Shown here: positions 17,796 to 26,925 of the stretch, one piece after another | How the letters are laid out: each line of letters begins with the position of its first letter | Position numbering within the stretch: position 1 is the first letter of the stretch | NCBI RefSeq assembly: GCF_032931615.1 | Contig: NZ_CP136759.1 | Span: 558,001 to 622,000, forward strand | DNA from: Palleronia sp. LCG004 | Lineage (GTDB): Bacteria; Pseudomonadota; Alphaproteobacteria; Rhodobacterales; Rhodobacteraceae | Reading direction: 5' to 3' | Length of the DNA stretch: 64,000 nucleotides | Program-made: the position numbers and the translations under genes | The notes under the pieces: model-generated | Database searches by the model: none | What the model saw: only the letters and a program-made list of their open reading frames with translations | Told to the model about the DNA's origin: nothing

Positions 17796-19342
17796 TACCC
17801 GTCTCCCCACTGGAGAGCAGATTGCACGCAAGGGCTTGAATCAACAATGCCATCTCGAGGGCAATTTGCACGGGGAATGCGAATGTCATGCGTTTCCGCT
17901 TCGTCGTCGGACGGTTGCGGCGGCGTGGCTGGTGGCTGGTGCGGGGGCAGAATAGCTGAGGAGCGGGGCTCCTCAGCTTGCGCCTTCGGCAAGGCATAGC
18001 CCCCCTGTAGCGGGCACGGACCAGTCTCATCGTACCGGCTCGATTCTTGGCTATCAGCAACGATGCCGGCCCGTTTCCGTCTGAAGAAAGTGCTCCGGGA
18101 AATTCCGAGCGCGACCCAAGGCTGCCGCCGTTCCTGGTCGTTCTTCTCCAGCCACTCATTGCGGGCGGCGGCTCCGGCATCATGCCGACGCGCGCGCTGT
18201 CTTCGCGCTTTGCGACTCGCCCGCTCTTCCGGAGGCATAATCTGTTCCAGCCCGAGAGCTTCGGATGTCCGCCCGGAGATGCCGAGCAGTTCTGCGATCA
18301 TAGCTCCGGAGTAGTGATAGCGGCCGTCGCGTAGGGGGGCGGTGGATCTCGGAAGTCCCGCCTGGCGACTGGCGAGCTTCGCCACGGCCCTCACCTCCGC
18401 GGCCGGCAGGAACGGTGTCGCCGAGGCGGCTGCTGCCATGACCCTCTGCTCGACTTCGGCCGGCGTCGAAGTATGCGACAGGCTCGTAGCGAAGAGGTGC
18501 AGCCAAGTGTTTCGGAAGCCCTCAGGGACTCTGCCGCCCCAGGCGTAACAAATGCGCTCGAGATCGCGCTGAACGGTACGAAATTTGGCCCGCGGCGTCA
18601 GGCCGCCGGGTGTCTGTTTGATCCCGGCTTTCTTCTTATTCTTGGTCGCTTCCTTGCTGGATCGTAGCTGCTCACGCGTTGGTCGTCCTGCGGCAAGATA
18701 AATCGCATCTGCCAATGCGTCGAAGCAGTAACGTCTCAGGGAGCCGCCGATAACTGCGGCCTCCTTCCCGCTCTTCGAATTGATCGACCCGGGCAGACGC
18801 GTGACACGAGCGGCGTCCCGGCACGACGGGTCTGCACCGTAGGCACGGAAAAGCGCGATCAGGGCATCTTGCGCTGCTTGCCAGCGAGGTAGCGCTCGGG
18901 CCGGCATCTCATCGATCAGCCAGATCGCTCCCAGCCCTCGCCCGGTGAACAGCAGGATACTCGGTTCCGGCAGGCCAAATTCAGAAGCCCTGGCACTGAT
19001 TGCGGAAGCCCAACGACCTGTGTCCGCCAGTCGACTCGGAACGCGATCAATGTCGAGATCGAGGAAGAGGCCGTTGAGAGCTGCAAGTCGATGTTCTGAG
19101 CGTGGTCCGTGGAAGCGATGCAACGTGATGTAGGCGTCGTGGTCGAGCAAGGGTTCGATCCATTGCGGCGCATCCTCGACCGAGTAGGTCTTCGTAAAGA
19201 TCCGGTCTCGGCAAGCCTTTACCATGATCGAAGTCTTGCCGACGGAACCAGGCGTATGAAGAAGCCGCACGTAGTCCGCTGGTGAAAGGGTCTTGGTGAC
19301 GGGAGTGTTTAGATCGAGACTTGAAGGCGCGAGGTGTTCCAT
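17591..19342 (-). CDS. RepB-like primase-polymerase / plasmid replication protein
   Basis: The N-terminal archaeo-eukaryotic primase-like domain shows GLFLDLDID (Asp95, Asp97 as the metal-binding pair), ILLFTGRGLGAIWLIDE and DPSCRDAARVTRLPGSINSK. These features are shared with replication primases of mobilisable plasmids. Near residue 400 there is a putative HTH, NEWLEKNDQERRQPWVALGISRSTFFRRKRAG. The last 70 or so residues are low-quality sequence read out of frame from the methyltransferase gene, so the native 3' end seems lost or replaced. The frame is otherwise intact. It probably supplied replication of the element. The exact start is uncertain, since the ribosome site is weak. Confidence 0.7.
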   Translation of the reverse strand: MEHLAPSSLDLNTPVTKTLSPADYVRLLHTPGSVGKTSIMVKACRDRIFTKTYSVEDAPQWIEPLLDHDAYITLHRFHGPRSEHRLAALNGLFLDLDIDRVPSRLADTGRWASAISARASEFGLPEPSILLFTGRGLGAIWLIDEMPARALPRWQAAQDALIALFRAYGADPSCRDAARVTRLPGSINSKSGKEAAVIGGSLRRYCFDALADAIYLAAGRPTREQLRSSKEATKNKKKAGIKQTPGGLTPRAKFRTVQRDLERICYAWGGRVPEGFRNTWLHLFATSLSHTSTPAEVEQRVMAAAASATPFLPAAEVRAVAKLASRQAGLPRSTAPLRDGRYHYSGAMIAELLGISGRTSEALGLEQIMPPEERASRKARRQRARRHDAGAAARNEWLEKNDQERRQPWVALGISRSTFFRRKRAGIVADSQESSRYDETGPCPLQGGYALPKAQAEEPRSSAILPPHQPPATPPQPSDDEAETHDIRIPRANCPRDGIVDSSPCVQSALQWGDGYCKLKISLRGGVHPAEARSRIFRPSRPSSATYSGSTARNLPRAMARQTTTASNAQSPKPTLGHADGGG

Positions 19343-19686
19343 TGGAAGGAACTGGTTCCACGCGGTTCCTCCTCAAAACGCGTTGCGTAAACCCCCTTGG
19401 TCTATCAGTTTTAGCCTACTTCACACATGCAGATTGCCCGGTGATCGCGGATCGCGGAAACCGAAAATTTGACGCTCTGTCGAGGGCCAACAGATCCGAT
19501 AAGAGCGCATTATTCGGCATGGGCGGATGCGGAAAGTTCGCCGCGGGTGTGACAATGCTCTTTCCGGCGAGGTCATGTCCGTGGAGGTGAAGTATTCGGA
19601 ACCTTTGAGTTTCTGTAAGTGGACGAAGGAGGCTTGAACGAGAACGATGCGCACCCAACTGCTTGAAGTGAATAAGGGAACGAAGC
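19343..19686. promoter_or_regulatory. Divergent intergenic region with GGAACTGGTTCC palindrome
   Basis: About 344 bases between the replication gene and the oppositely oriented 1273-residue gene; it must hold both promoters. The palindrome GGAAC-TG-GTTCC lies at 19348-19359, just upstream of the replication gene start, and may be its operator. I see no gene or RNA in the rest. Confidence 0.45.
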
Positions 19687-22600
19687 ATGATCAAAGAGGT
19701 GGATATTAGGCAGTGGGCCGACCGAACCGAGGCCAGAGCGCTACTTCCTGTTCTCGTACGCAAGATCATCCGCGAAACGACCCCGACGCTCACCTCCATT
19801 CGGTTTCCCGGAAACGATGCTATCGCGTTGCCCGGCTTGGATGGAGAGACGATGGCAGATCTGGCAACGCTCTGGGTGCCTAAGGGCACCGCTCTCTGGG
19901 AAATGGGGTGTAATCAAAACCCAAGCGCTAAGGCTAACGGTGACTACGACAAGCGCACCGCAGAAGTCGCTGCGGAGGTTCGGCACACGAGCCATTTCGC
20001 CTTCGTCACACCACGTCGGTGGTCCGGCAAGGCCGCTTGGCTGCGGGAGAAGCGCGATCGAGGCGAATGGGGTGGGGTGCTTGCTTGGGATGCGGTCGAT
20101 CTCGAGACTTGGCTCGACGAAGCACCAACTACGCGTCTCTGGCTGGCAGAACAGCTCGGGTTCACTCAACATGGCTTGGCCACGCCGGAGGACTGGTTTC
20201 GGGGATGGGCCAGCGCTGCCACGCCGAACATCTCCGTTGGTCTCGTTGCGGGAGGACGCAGCGCACAGCGAGATACATTGGTGGAGAAGCTGCGCGCCGG
20301 TGACCGCATAGTCCCCGTCGTCGCCGACGGCAGGCAGGAAGCCGTCGCGTTCTGCATCGCGGCGCTGCTGGAAGCGGATGCTGTCGATCTTCTTGACCGG
20401 ATGACGATCGTGACCTCGCCCGAGGCTGTGCCCGGCGCGGGGATCGGCGCGAAGCCCATTTTAGTCCTCGACCTCCCCGGCGGGGAGAGCCCGGCGGCGT
20501 TTGACCGGGACCGGTTTCAAGTCATCCGCCCGATGGCTCGCGGCGAGGTGCCTGAGCGGGAGCCGCTCGAACTGCGCCATGTTGGTGCCGACGCCTTTCG
20601 CACAGCCCTCGAAAAGATGGGACTGCCAGAGGATACAGCGCGGAGCCGGGCGCTTGAAGTAGGCCATTCCGTAACGGTTCTTCGGCGACGCTTGGCAGAT
20701 GATCCCGCTGTCCGGCAGCCGCACTGGTCTTCGAAACCTTCGAAAGCCCGCCTCCTGATCCCCCACGCCCTCGTGGGCGGCTGGGTCGATGGCAAAACGT
20801 ACGATGACGCTTCCTTCTTGTCCCTATTGGGCGAGACATCTGAGGCAGAAGCTATCCGCGCATCCGCAACGCTCTCGCAAGGAGAGGACGCCCCGCTTGT
20901 AAGGATCGGCGCCGTCACGACCACTGTCTCTCAAGTTGATGCCTTGTTCGCGATCGGCAGGCACGTTGAGCGAGCGGACCTCGATCGGTTCTTCGTGCTG
21001 GTCGCTGACGCCGTGGGCGAACGCGATCCGAAGCTGGACCTGCCCGAGGATCAGTGGTGGTGCGCCAACATCCACGGCAAGTCGCGAACCTACTCCGGTG
21101 CGCTCCTCTCGGGCTTAGGCGATACGCTTGGCATTCTCTCGGCATTCGGGAATGTCATCTGCGGCGACAGGCTCCAGATCGATCTGCGCGGCCGGATCGA
21201 CCGCCTCGTTCGCGACCTGATGTCCGACATGACCCCAGACGCTTGGATCAGCATTCGGCCGCACCTCCGGGCCTTGGCCGAAGCTGCACCTCATGCATTC
21301 CTGGATTGCGTCGAGGCAGATTTGGACCGTCCCGCCCAACCGATCTCAGCGATCATGCGCTGCGTCGGTACGCCGGGCCTCTCCCAAGAGTGTCTGCGGA
21401 CCGAACTGCTGTGGTCGCTCGAGGCGCTCGCTTGGTCGCCGCAGCACTTCGCGCGTGCAGCCGAGATCGTGCTGCGGCTCTGCACTTTCGAGGCGGAGGA
21501 CAACTACGCGAATACCGCTCCGAATACAGCAGCTGCGCTGTTCAGGGACTGGCTGCCCTCTACGCTGCTGGACGTAGAGGCGCGGATGGATGTGCTACAG
21601 CGGATCGCACCTCGTCACCGTTTGGCGGCCATCGGGGTCTGCGCCTCGCTTCTGCCTTCCAGACAACGCTCGGGCAGCCGCACGGCGATGCCCCGTTGGC
21701 CGAACGCGGTGGAAGCGCCAAGGTGGGGCACCAATCGGGACTGCTGGATCGCGCAGCGGGTCGCAAGCGGGCTGATGCTCGACCTCGCGCCGCTGGCGGA
21801 GGCAGAGTTGGGGAGGGTCCTCGAGGTCTGCGAAAACCTCCACCCCGACGACCTTGTGCGGCTTGCGGCTGAGGTAGGGCGCTGGGCCGAAGCGGCGAAT
21901 GACGGGGCGCGGGCGGCGATGGCCAAGGTTCTCCACTCGGCACAGAGCCGATTGCGGTTCGCGCTCCGCCGCGTAGGGGACGACCCAGAGGGGGTCGCGC
22001 ATGTAGAAACGACGGGCGAGGCTCTGAAGCGCATGACGGCCTCGGTCCGTCCTGTCGATCCTCGCGAGCGGCACCGCTGGCTCTTCGAGAACCACCATGT
22101 CGGCTGGGTTCAGCTCGACGACGATGAGATCGAAGGTCGAATCGATTGGCGCGAGCGGGAGGCAAGGGTCGAGACCCGCCGCCGTGACGCCTTGGAGGAG
22201 ATAGAAGCGGGGCATGGCCGGAACGCCCTGTATCCCTTTGCGCTTAGTTTCGATGATCCGACCGTCGTAGCGCGGACGCTCGCGGGATACGACGCGCCGG
22301 ATGACCACAAGGTCAACTGGGCGGCCTTGGCGCTGGAAGACAATGAGAGTGATCGGAGCAATCAGTTCTTGGCGCAGATACTCTTCATCCCGGACGATGA
22401 GGAACGGTTGGCCCGCATCGTCTCATCGCTCGAGGACGGCGATCAACTCGCAACAGAGGCTTCCCGCCGACGACTCGGGCGGGTGCTTCCGAATGCTCGC
22501 GCGGGATGGCGCCTCGCCGAGCGGATCGGCGGACCTGTGCGTATGGAGTACTGGGCTACGGCAAGCATTACCCTTTTTCGGGAGGATGGGGCGGCCGAGG

Positions 22601-23508
22601 GCAAGTTCGTTGCTCGCCGTCTCCTCGAGGCAGGACGCGCCCGCTCCGCTTTTTCGGCTACCCACTACGAGGTGGATGCACTCGCGCCGGAAACTTGGTT
22701 GGAGATCTTGGAAGCCATTCTGCGTGGCGATGAACCCGACGGTCCCATCCCTCAACGCCACGAGCTGGAGAACGTGTTCAAGTTGCTCGACGACGCGCCG
22801 AACGTCTCCGACACCCAGATCGCCAGTCTCGAATGGCCATTCGCGAAGCTCTTGGAGAACTACGGTGCCGGCTCGGGCCGACCAGCGTGGGCAATGCACC
22901 GTCTGATGATGGCGGACCCGTCGGAATACGTTGGGCTCTTGCGATGGGCGTATCCGCGCAACGACGATCTGCCGGAGCCGGAATTCGACGTGATCGATCC
23001 CGATCAGAGAGAGATGCGTGCGACGACAGCCTACCATGTACTGGCGAGTTGGTCCCAGATTCCCGGCACCCGCCCTGATGGCGCGTTCGACGGAGACGAA
23101 TTTCGCAACTGGTTTGCGCGCATGAGAGAATTGGCCACGGAACACGGCCGTCTGGGCGTAGCTTGCGTGCGCCTCGCCGACTGCCTCGCCCGCGTGGCCA
23201 AGCTGCGGGGCTTCGACGATTGGCTGCCCGAGGTCGTTTTTGACGTCTTGGACCAGCCGTCGGCCGCGCAGCTGCGCGAGGCTATGTGGTTGGCCGTTCA
23301 CAACGCCCGCGGCGTGACGAGCCGCGGTCCTTACGACGGAGGCGCCCAAGAACGAGAGCTCGCGAAGCGGTACCGTACCCTGAGCACGCGATGCTGTAAT
23401 TCACATCCCCGCGTTGCCGCCATGCTGGAGGAAATCGCCAAGAGCTTCGACCGCGATGCCGAGCGGGAAGATCAGCAGGCGCAGTTGTCAGAGCGGTGGC
23501 ACCCGTGA
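19687..23508 (+). CDS. 1273-residue putative defence protein: nuclease-like N-terminus, STAND-like core, helical repeats
   Basis: The family name is not recognised with certainty. Residues 1-150 look like a restriction-endonuclease-fold domain found at the front of bacterial STAND proteins: GLDG (Asp52), VPKGTALWEMG (Glu72), AKANGDYDKRT (Lys82), then FVTPRRW and W-GGVLAWDAVDLETWLDEA. Residues 175-340 resemble the NTPase and winged-helix part of such proteins (ISVGLVAGGRSAQRDTLVEKLRAGDRIVPVVAD, PILVLDLPGG). The P-loop lysine signature GxxGxGKS is absent. The remaining 900 residues look like alpha-solenoid repeats, which sense ligands in Avs-type proteins. Position in a defence island supports an anti-phage role. 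The gene is monocistronic or leads a short cluster. Confidence 0.7.
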   Translation: MIKEVDIRQWADRTEARALLPVLVRKIIRETTPTLTSIRFPGNDAIALPGLDGETMADLATLWVPKGTALWEMGCNQNPSAKANGDYDKRTAEVAAEVRHTSHFAFVTPRRWSGKAAWLREKRDRGEWGGVLAWDAVDLETWLDEAPTTRLWLAEQLGFTQHGLATPEDWFRGWASAATPNISVGLVAGGRSAQRDTLVEKLRAGDRIVPVVADGRQEAVAFCIAALLEADAVDLLDRMTIVTSPEAVPGAGIGAKPILVLDLPGGESPAAFDRDRFQVIRPMARGEVPEREPLELRHVGADAFRTALEKMGLPEDTARSRALEVGHSVTVLRRRLADDPAVRQPHWSSKPSKARLLIPHALVGGWVDGKTYDDASFLSLLGETSEAEAIRASATLSQGEDAPLVRIGAVTTTVSQVDALFAIGRHVERADLDRFFVLVADAVGERDPKLDLPEDQWWCANIHGKSRTYSGALLSGLGDTLGILSAFGNVICGDRLQIDLRGRIDRLVRDLMSDMTPDAWISIRPHLRALAEAAPHAFLDCVEADLDRPAQPISAIMRCVGTPGLSQECLRTELLWSLEALAWSPQHFARAAEIVLRLCTFEAEDNYANTAPNTAAALFRDWLPSTLLDVEARMDVLQRIAPRHRLAAIGVCASLLPSRQRSGSRTAMPRWPNAVEAPRWGTNRDCWIAQRVASGLMLDLAPLAEAELGRVLEVCENLHPDDLVRLAAEVGRWAEAANDGARAAMAKVLHSAQSRLRFALRRVGDDPEGVAHVETTGEALKRMTASVRPVDPRERHRWLFENHHVGWVQLDDDEIEGRIDWREREARVETRRRDALEEIEAGHGRNALYPFALSFDDPTVVARTLAGYDAPDDHKVNWAALALEDNESDRSNQFLAQILFIPDDEERLARIVSSLEDGDQLATEASRRRLGRVLPNARAGWRLAERIGGPVRMEYWATASITLFREDGAAEGKFVARRLLEAGRARSAFSATHYEVDALAPETWLEILEAILRGDEPDGPIPQRHELENVFKLLDDAPNVSDTQIASLEWPFAKLLENYGAGSGRPAWAMHRLMMADPSEYVGLLRWAYPRNDDLPEPEFDVIDPDQREMRATTAYHVLASWSQIPGTRPDGAFDGDEFRNWFARMRELATEHGRLGVACVRLADCLARVAKLRGFDDWLPEVVFDVLDQPSAAQLREAMWLAVHNARGVTSRGPYDGGAQERELAKRYRTLSTRCCNSHPRVAAMLEEIAKSFDRDAEREDQQAQLSERWHP

Positions 23509-23682
23509 CCACCTGCGGTCACAACTCGTTCCCCATCTCGAAGTCCGCTTCGGGGAAGCTGGGGCATAGCATTTGAAGGACTTGCAAAAGTCCGCGATGG
23601 GCCGGGAACGGGCCTTCGGCGTGCCAGATTCCATTGGTCGGACTGGGGCGAATGCGTACGAATTCGGTTGCAAGTCGAGCGG

Positions 23683-23937
23683 CTACGGTCGCCGCGGGCT
23701 GACATCCCGTGGGCTTTTTTGGCCGTCATCGGCAAGTCTCTCGCGACCTTGCGTGACGTGCTCAGAAGCTTCTTGAGAACTCTTCTTACTCTGCACAATT
23801 GCAATCAGTCGGTCCACGGCCTCAGGATCGTGTGGCCTTTTGCGCACGTAGACTCGCAGCACGTAGGCTACGAAAACGAGGCCGATAACACTTGAGACCA
23901 CGTAGAGCGAAAGGAAGGCGATTTCGAACGAGGTCAT
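23683..23937 (-). CDS. Small single-pass membrane protein
   Basis: An 84-residue protein from the ATG at 23937: MTSFEIAFLSLYVVSSVIGLVFVAYVLRVYVRKRPHDPEAVDRLIAIVQSKKSSQEASEHVTQGRERL. Residues 4-29 form one clear transmembrane helix, followed by a positively charged cytoplasmic tail. No family recognised. It lies between the 1273-residue protein and the AAA ATPase, in opposite orientation to both. The start is uncertain; an ATG 33 bases upstream (23970) is possible. Confidence 0.45.
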   Translation of the reverse strand: MTSFEIAFLSLYVVSSVIGLVFVAYVLRVYVRKRPHDPEAVDRLIAIVQSKKSSQEASEHVTQGRERLADDGQKSPRDVSPRRP

Positions 23938-24365
23938 GACCGAAGATTCCAGACGTAAGAAAGGTGTCATCTCTCGACCCGTCGGGGCAAGCGTTAAACT
24001 CAATGCGCCCTTCGCGGTCACGCGAACTGAGGCTGGCGAGGCCTCCGCGATCCTTGGCCATGGCACCGACAGTCTGCGATCGAACTCTCGTCATGGTCCA
24101 GATAAGCCTTGACTGCTTTCATGCCCCGGATGATTAGACATCGGCCTAACTAAACCATTGGAAAGCATAGAGCCTGAATTTTGTCTAAGATCCTGTAAGG
24201 CGCTGAAATTGCTGATTTTGGGCAGTCCTCCCCAGCGCGAATTGGATTCGCCAATACCAAATTAGGTGCAGCGCGTCTTTCGCGTGCATTCAGCCTTGCC
24301 AAGCCTTTTCGTCTCTTCCTACGCTGGGAAGATAGGATCGACGGGTATCTTGGGGAAACTCCTTC
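23938..24365. promoter_or_regulatory. Upstream region of the AAA ATPase gene with TTAGACA/TGTCTAA pair
   Basis: No gene seen. TTAGACA at 24134-24140 and TGTCTAA at 24182-24188 form an inverted pair 41 bases apart. The second lies in an 11-base stretch (24179-24189) identical to 6165-6175. This may be an operator shared with the region near the integrase remnant. Confidence 0.35.
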
Positions 24366-26063
24366 ATGCGATTTTGTGGCCGCGCCGATGAGATGGCGCA
24401 GATCGTCGACCGCTGGCATCGTGCGAGCAAGGTCGAGGCGCCGGAACCACAGCTCGTTATCCTGAAGGCCGAACGCGGGGTGGGGAAGACCCGGCTGGCG
24501 CTGAAGTTCTATCGCTGGCTCAGCGAGACCGTGGATGGGGTCGGACGCGAGGGCTACTGGCCCGACGGTGTCGAACTCCTCGGCCGCAGTATCGACGTCA
24601 ATCCTGATCCCGATGAGTGCCGCTACGACGTGCCGATCCCATATCTGTGGTGGGGACTGAGGGCATCTGACAAGACGGTCGAGAACGGCATCGCCGGCGA
24701 TGCGATTGCAACCTACGACAAGTTCCTCGCCCCGCATCTCGTCGCTCTGACGATGCGCGCACGGATGATGCAGTCCGGGAAAGCTCTTTTCGATGTCTGG
24801 CGTAATGTCGCAAAGGGCGAAGCTGCCAGTTGGAGCGGATACGACACCGTAATCTCGGTCGGTGAAGGTCTGCTGAAAACGGTGGGTATTCTCCGAGGCA
24901 CCCTCGGGTCATCCGGCGGCGGCGCACGCGAAGAGGCGGGCAAGCGGTCGATGAGCCGTGTCGACGCGGTGATGGAAGATCTCGAGAGCATCTTCAATCC
25001 GCGGTCCTATACCTACGCAAAGACACCGGGCGTGATCTTGATCGACGACGCACAGTTTTCGACTGGTGATCCGGGTCTGGCGGTATTCGCGGAGCGCTTG
25101 CTGCATTCCGCCATGACGCAGTCCTGGCCGGTCTTGATTCTGGTCACGCATTGGAGGCGTGACCTTGCGCCGGAGTTCATGAAGAACGAGCGATCCTTCG
25201 CAGGCATTCTGCATCACGGGCGCGCGCGAACGCAGGCGGACAATGGCCCGGCGGCTGGTCTGCCAGGTGGCTTTCTGACTGCCAAGAACACCCTCGAGAT
25301 CGATCTGCCGGTCGTCCCGGACTTGTCAGAGGCGTTACAGGATGCCTTTCCGGGGCTCCTGCCGGAGCAGGCAGCAGCCTTGCTCGACCACGCAGGTGGC
25401 AACCCGCGTCACCTCGAACAGATCATCGCCTTCCTACGGGAGAACGAAGACTTTTTCGAGGATTTCGATCCGCAGGCGGCACTGACCGAGGAAGGTCTTG
25501 CCGAGGCGCTGACCGAGACCCAGGACATCTTCAAGGTCGTCATGCGGCGGCTGCGAGATGCGCCTCAGGACGTGCAGGAAGCGATTTGCCTTGCGAGCCT
25601 GAATGGCGTGCGCTTCGTTTCCGAAACGGTCGACGAACTCGCCCGTCTGCACCTCGGCGAAGCGCGCGGCGAGGCCCTCGCGAAAGCCAGCAACCCATAC
25701 AGCATGGTATCGGCAAGGCGTCGAGAGAAGGTCTCGGAGTTCTCCGAGCGGCTGTTCTACATGGTGGCCGAGCGTCGGCGTAGATCTTTGAAAGCGCTGG
25801 CGGATGAAGATGCCCTACGGTTCTCACTGAAGGCAACACTGCGTGCTCGGCTCGAGAACGACAGCGTGGAGGGGCGTTGTTGCAGAACTCTGTCTGCGGG
25901 CGATTCACAGCGTGAATCCAGTTGGTTAGACGGGCTGCATGAGCAAGCCTTCCCCCGCCCGCTACCGCACGACGAACTGGTCCAGCTACAACGCTGCCTT
26001 GCGCAAGCGCGGCTCAATGCTGATCTGGATAGACCGGGAGATGGCTTGGCTGGCGCCGCATAA
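24366..26063 (+). CDS. AAA/STAND-type ATPase, 3' end replaced by an IS
   Basis: Starts MRFCGRADEMAQIVDRWHRA, the typical opening of AAA_16/Orc-like ATPases. Walker A is ERGVGKTRLA near residue 37 and Walker B is PGVILIDDAQF near residue 226. A later segment (LLDHAGGNPRHLEQIIAFLREN) resembles the sensor-2/lid region. Residues 1-502 are native. At 25873 the IS903-type element begins, and the last 63 residues are read from IS sequence. No continuation is found beyond the IS, so the C-terminal effector or sensor part is missing. Function is inferred only as a P-loop ATPase of a defence island. The truncated product may be inactive. Confidence 0.75.
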   Translation: MRFCGRADEMAQIVDRWHRASKVEAPEPQLVILKAERGVGKTRLALKFYRWLSETVDGVGREGYWPDGVELLGRSIDVNPDPDECRYDVPIPYLWWGLRASDKTVENGIAGDAIATYDKFLAPHLVALTMRARMMQSGKALFDVWRNVAKGEAASWSGYDTVISVGEGLLKTVGILRGTLGSSGGGAREEAGKRSMSRVDAVMEDLESIFNPRSYTYAKTPGVILIDDAQFSTGDPGLAVFAERLLHSAMTQSWPVLILVTHWRRDLAPEFMKNERSFAGILHHGRARTQADNGPAAGLPGGFLTAKNTLEIDLPVVPDLSEALQDAFPGLLPEQAAALLDHAGGNPRHLEQIIAFLRENEDFFEDFDPQAALTEEGLAEALTETQDIFKVVMRRLRDAPQDVQEAICLASLNGVRFVSETVDELARLHLGEARGEALAKASNPYSMVSARRREKVSEFSERLFYMVAERRRRSLKALADEDALRFSLKATLRARLENDSVEGRCCRTLSAGDSQRESSWLDGLHEQAFPRPLPHDELVQLQRCLAQARLNADLDRPGDGLAGAA

Positions 26064-26925
26064 AGGTCGGCTCGGACGTCCACCCGTCTTCTCAGATGCC
26101 GCTATCCAGTTTTGTCTGTCGGTCAAAGTTCTCTTCAAGCTGCCCTTGCGACAGACCGCCGGTATGGTGGCCAGCCTGCTCCGGTTGGCGGGGCTGAACT
26201 GGTCCGTCCCCGACTTCAGCACCCTGTGCCGCAGGCAAAAGACCTTGGCGGTCCAGATCCCGTATCGCTGCTCCGATGGCCCGCTCAACTTGCTCGTGGA
26301 TAGCACGGGCATCAAGTTCCTCGGCGACGGTGAGTGGCAGGCGCGCAAGCATGGCGCCCAAGGCCGTCGTCAGTGGCGCAAGGTGCATCTCGCCATGGAT
26401 ACGGCCACTTCCGACATCCGGGCCGTCGAGTTCACTCCAAGCCGCGATGGCGACAGCCCGATCCTACCCGAGCTACTCGGCCAGATCCCCGAGGACGAGC
26501 AGATCGGCACGGTGACCGCCGACGGTGCCTACGACACACGTCGCTGCCATGCTGCTATCGCCGACCGGCAAGCCACACCGATCATCCCGATCCGGAGAAA
26601 CGGGCGCGCCTGGAAGGAAGACGGCCCGGCAGCGAAGGCGCGGAACGAGACGCTGCGCGCCACGAAGCATTACGGCAGAGCATTCTGGAAGTACTGGACC
26701 GGATACCACGCACGCAGCCGCGTGGAGGCGAAAATGCGATGCCTCAAAGCATTCGGCGAACGCATAGCCGCAAGAGACCCTGACCGCCAAACCGCCGAGA
26801 TCCACATTCGCGTCGCACTCATGAACCGCTTCAATGCCCTCGGCACTGCCGAGATCGTTCGCGTCGCATAACCTCAGCGGGGGAAGGGGAAGTCATGCCT
26901 CAAGCGTGAGTTCTGCAACAATGCC
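25873..26925 (+). mobile_element. IS5-family element, IS903 group, intact
   Basis: 1053 bases bounded by 18-base terminal inverted repeats: GGCGTTGTTGCAGAACTC at 25873-25890, and at 26908-26925 the complement of GGCATTGTTGCAGAACTC, with one mismatch. The 9 bases on each side (GCGTGGAGG left, AATACCGAT right) do not match. The target duplication expected for this group is therefore absent, which points to a deletion or recombination at the insertion. Confidence 0.92.
25939..26871 (+). CDS. IS903-group transposase
   Basis: 310 residues, complete DDE transposase of the IS5 family. Catalytic residues are visible in LLVDSTGIKFLGDGEWQARKHG (first Asp), TADGAYDTRRCHAA (second Asp) and HARSRVEAKMRCLK (Glu, in the Y-R-E signature region). 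The N-terminus, MSKPSPARYRTTNWSSYNAALRKRGSMLIWID, is standard for the group. Nothing indicates inactivation. A related but broken copy lies at 29.1-30.2 kb. Confidence 0.95.
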   Translation: MSKPSPARYRTTNWSSYNAALRKRGSMLIWIDREMAWLAPHKGRLGRPPVFSDAAIQFCLSVKVLFKLPLRQTAGMVASLLRLAGLNWSVPDFSTLCRRQKTLAVQIPYRCSDGPLNLLVDSTGIKFLGDGEWQARKHGAQGRRQWRKVHLAMDTATSDIRAVEFTPSRDGDSPILPELLGQIPEDEQIGTVTADGAYDTRRCHAAIADRQATPIIPIRRNGRAWKEDGPAAKARNETLRATKHYGRAFWKYWTGYHARSRVEAKMRCLKAFGERIAARDPDRQTAEIHIRVALMNRFNALGTAEIVRVA

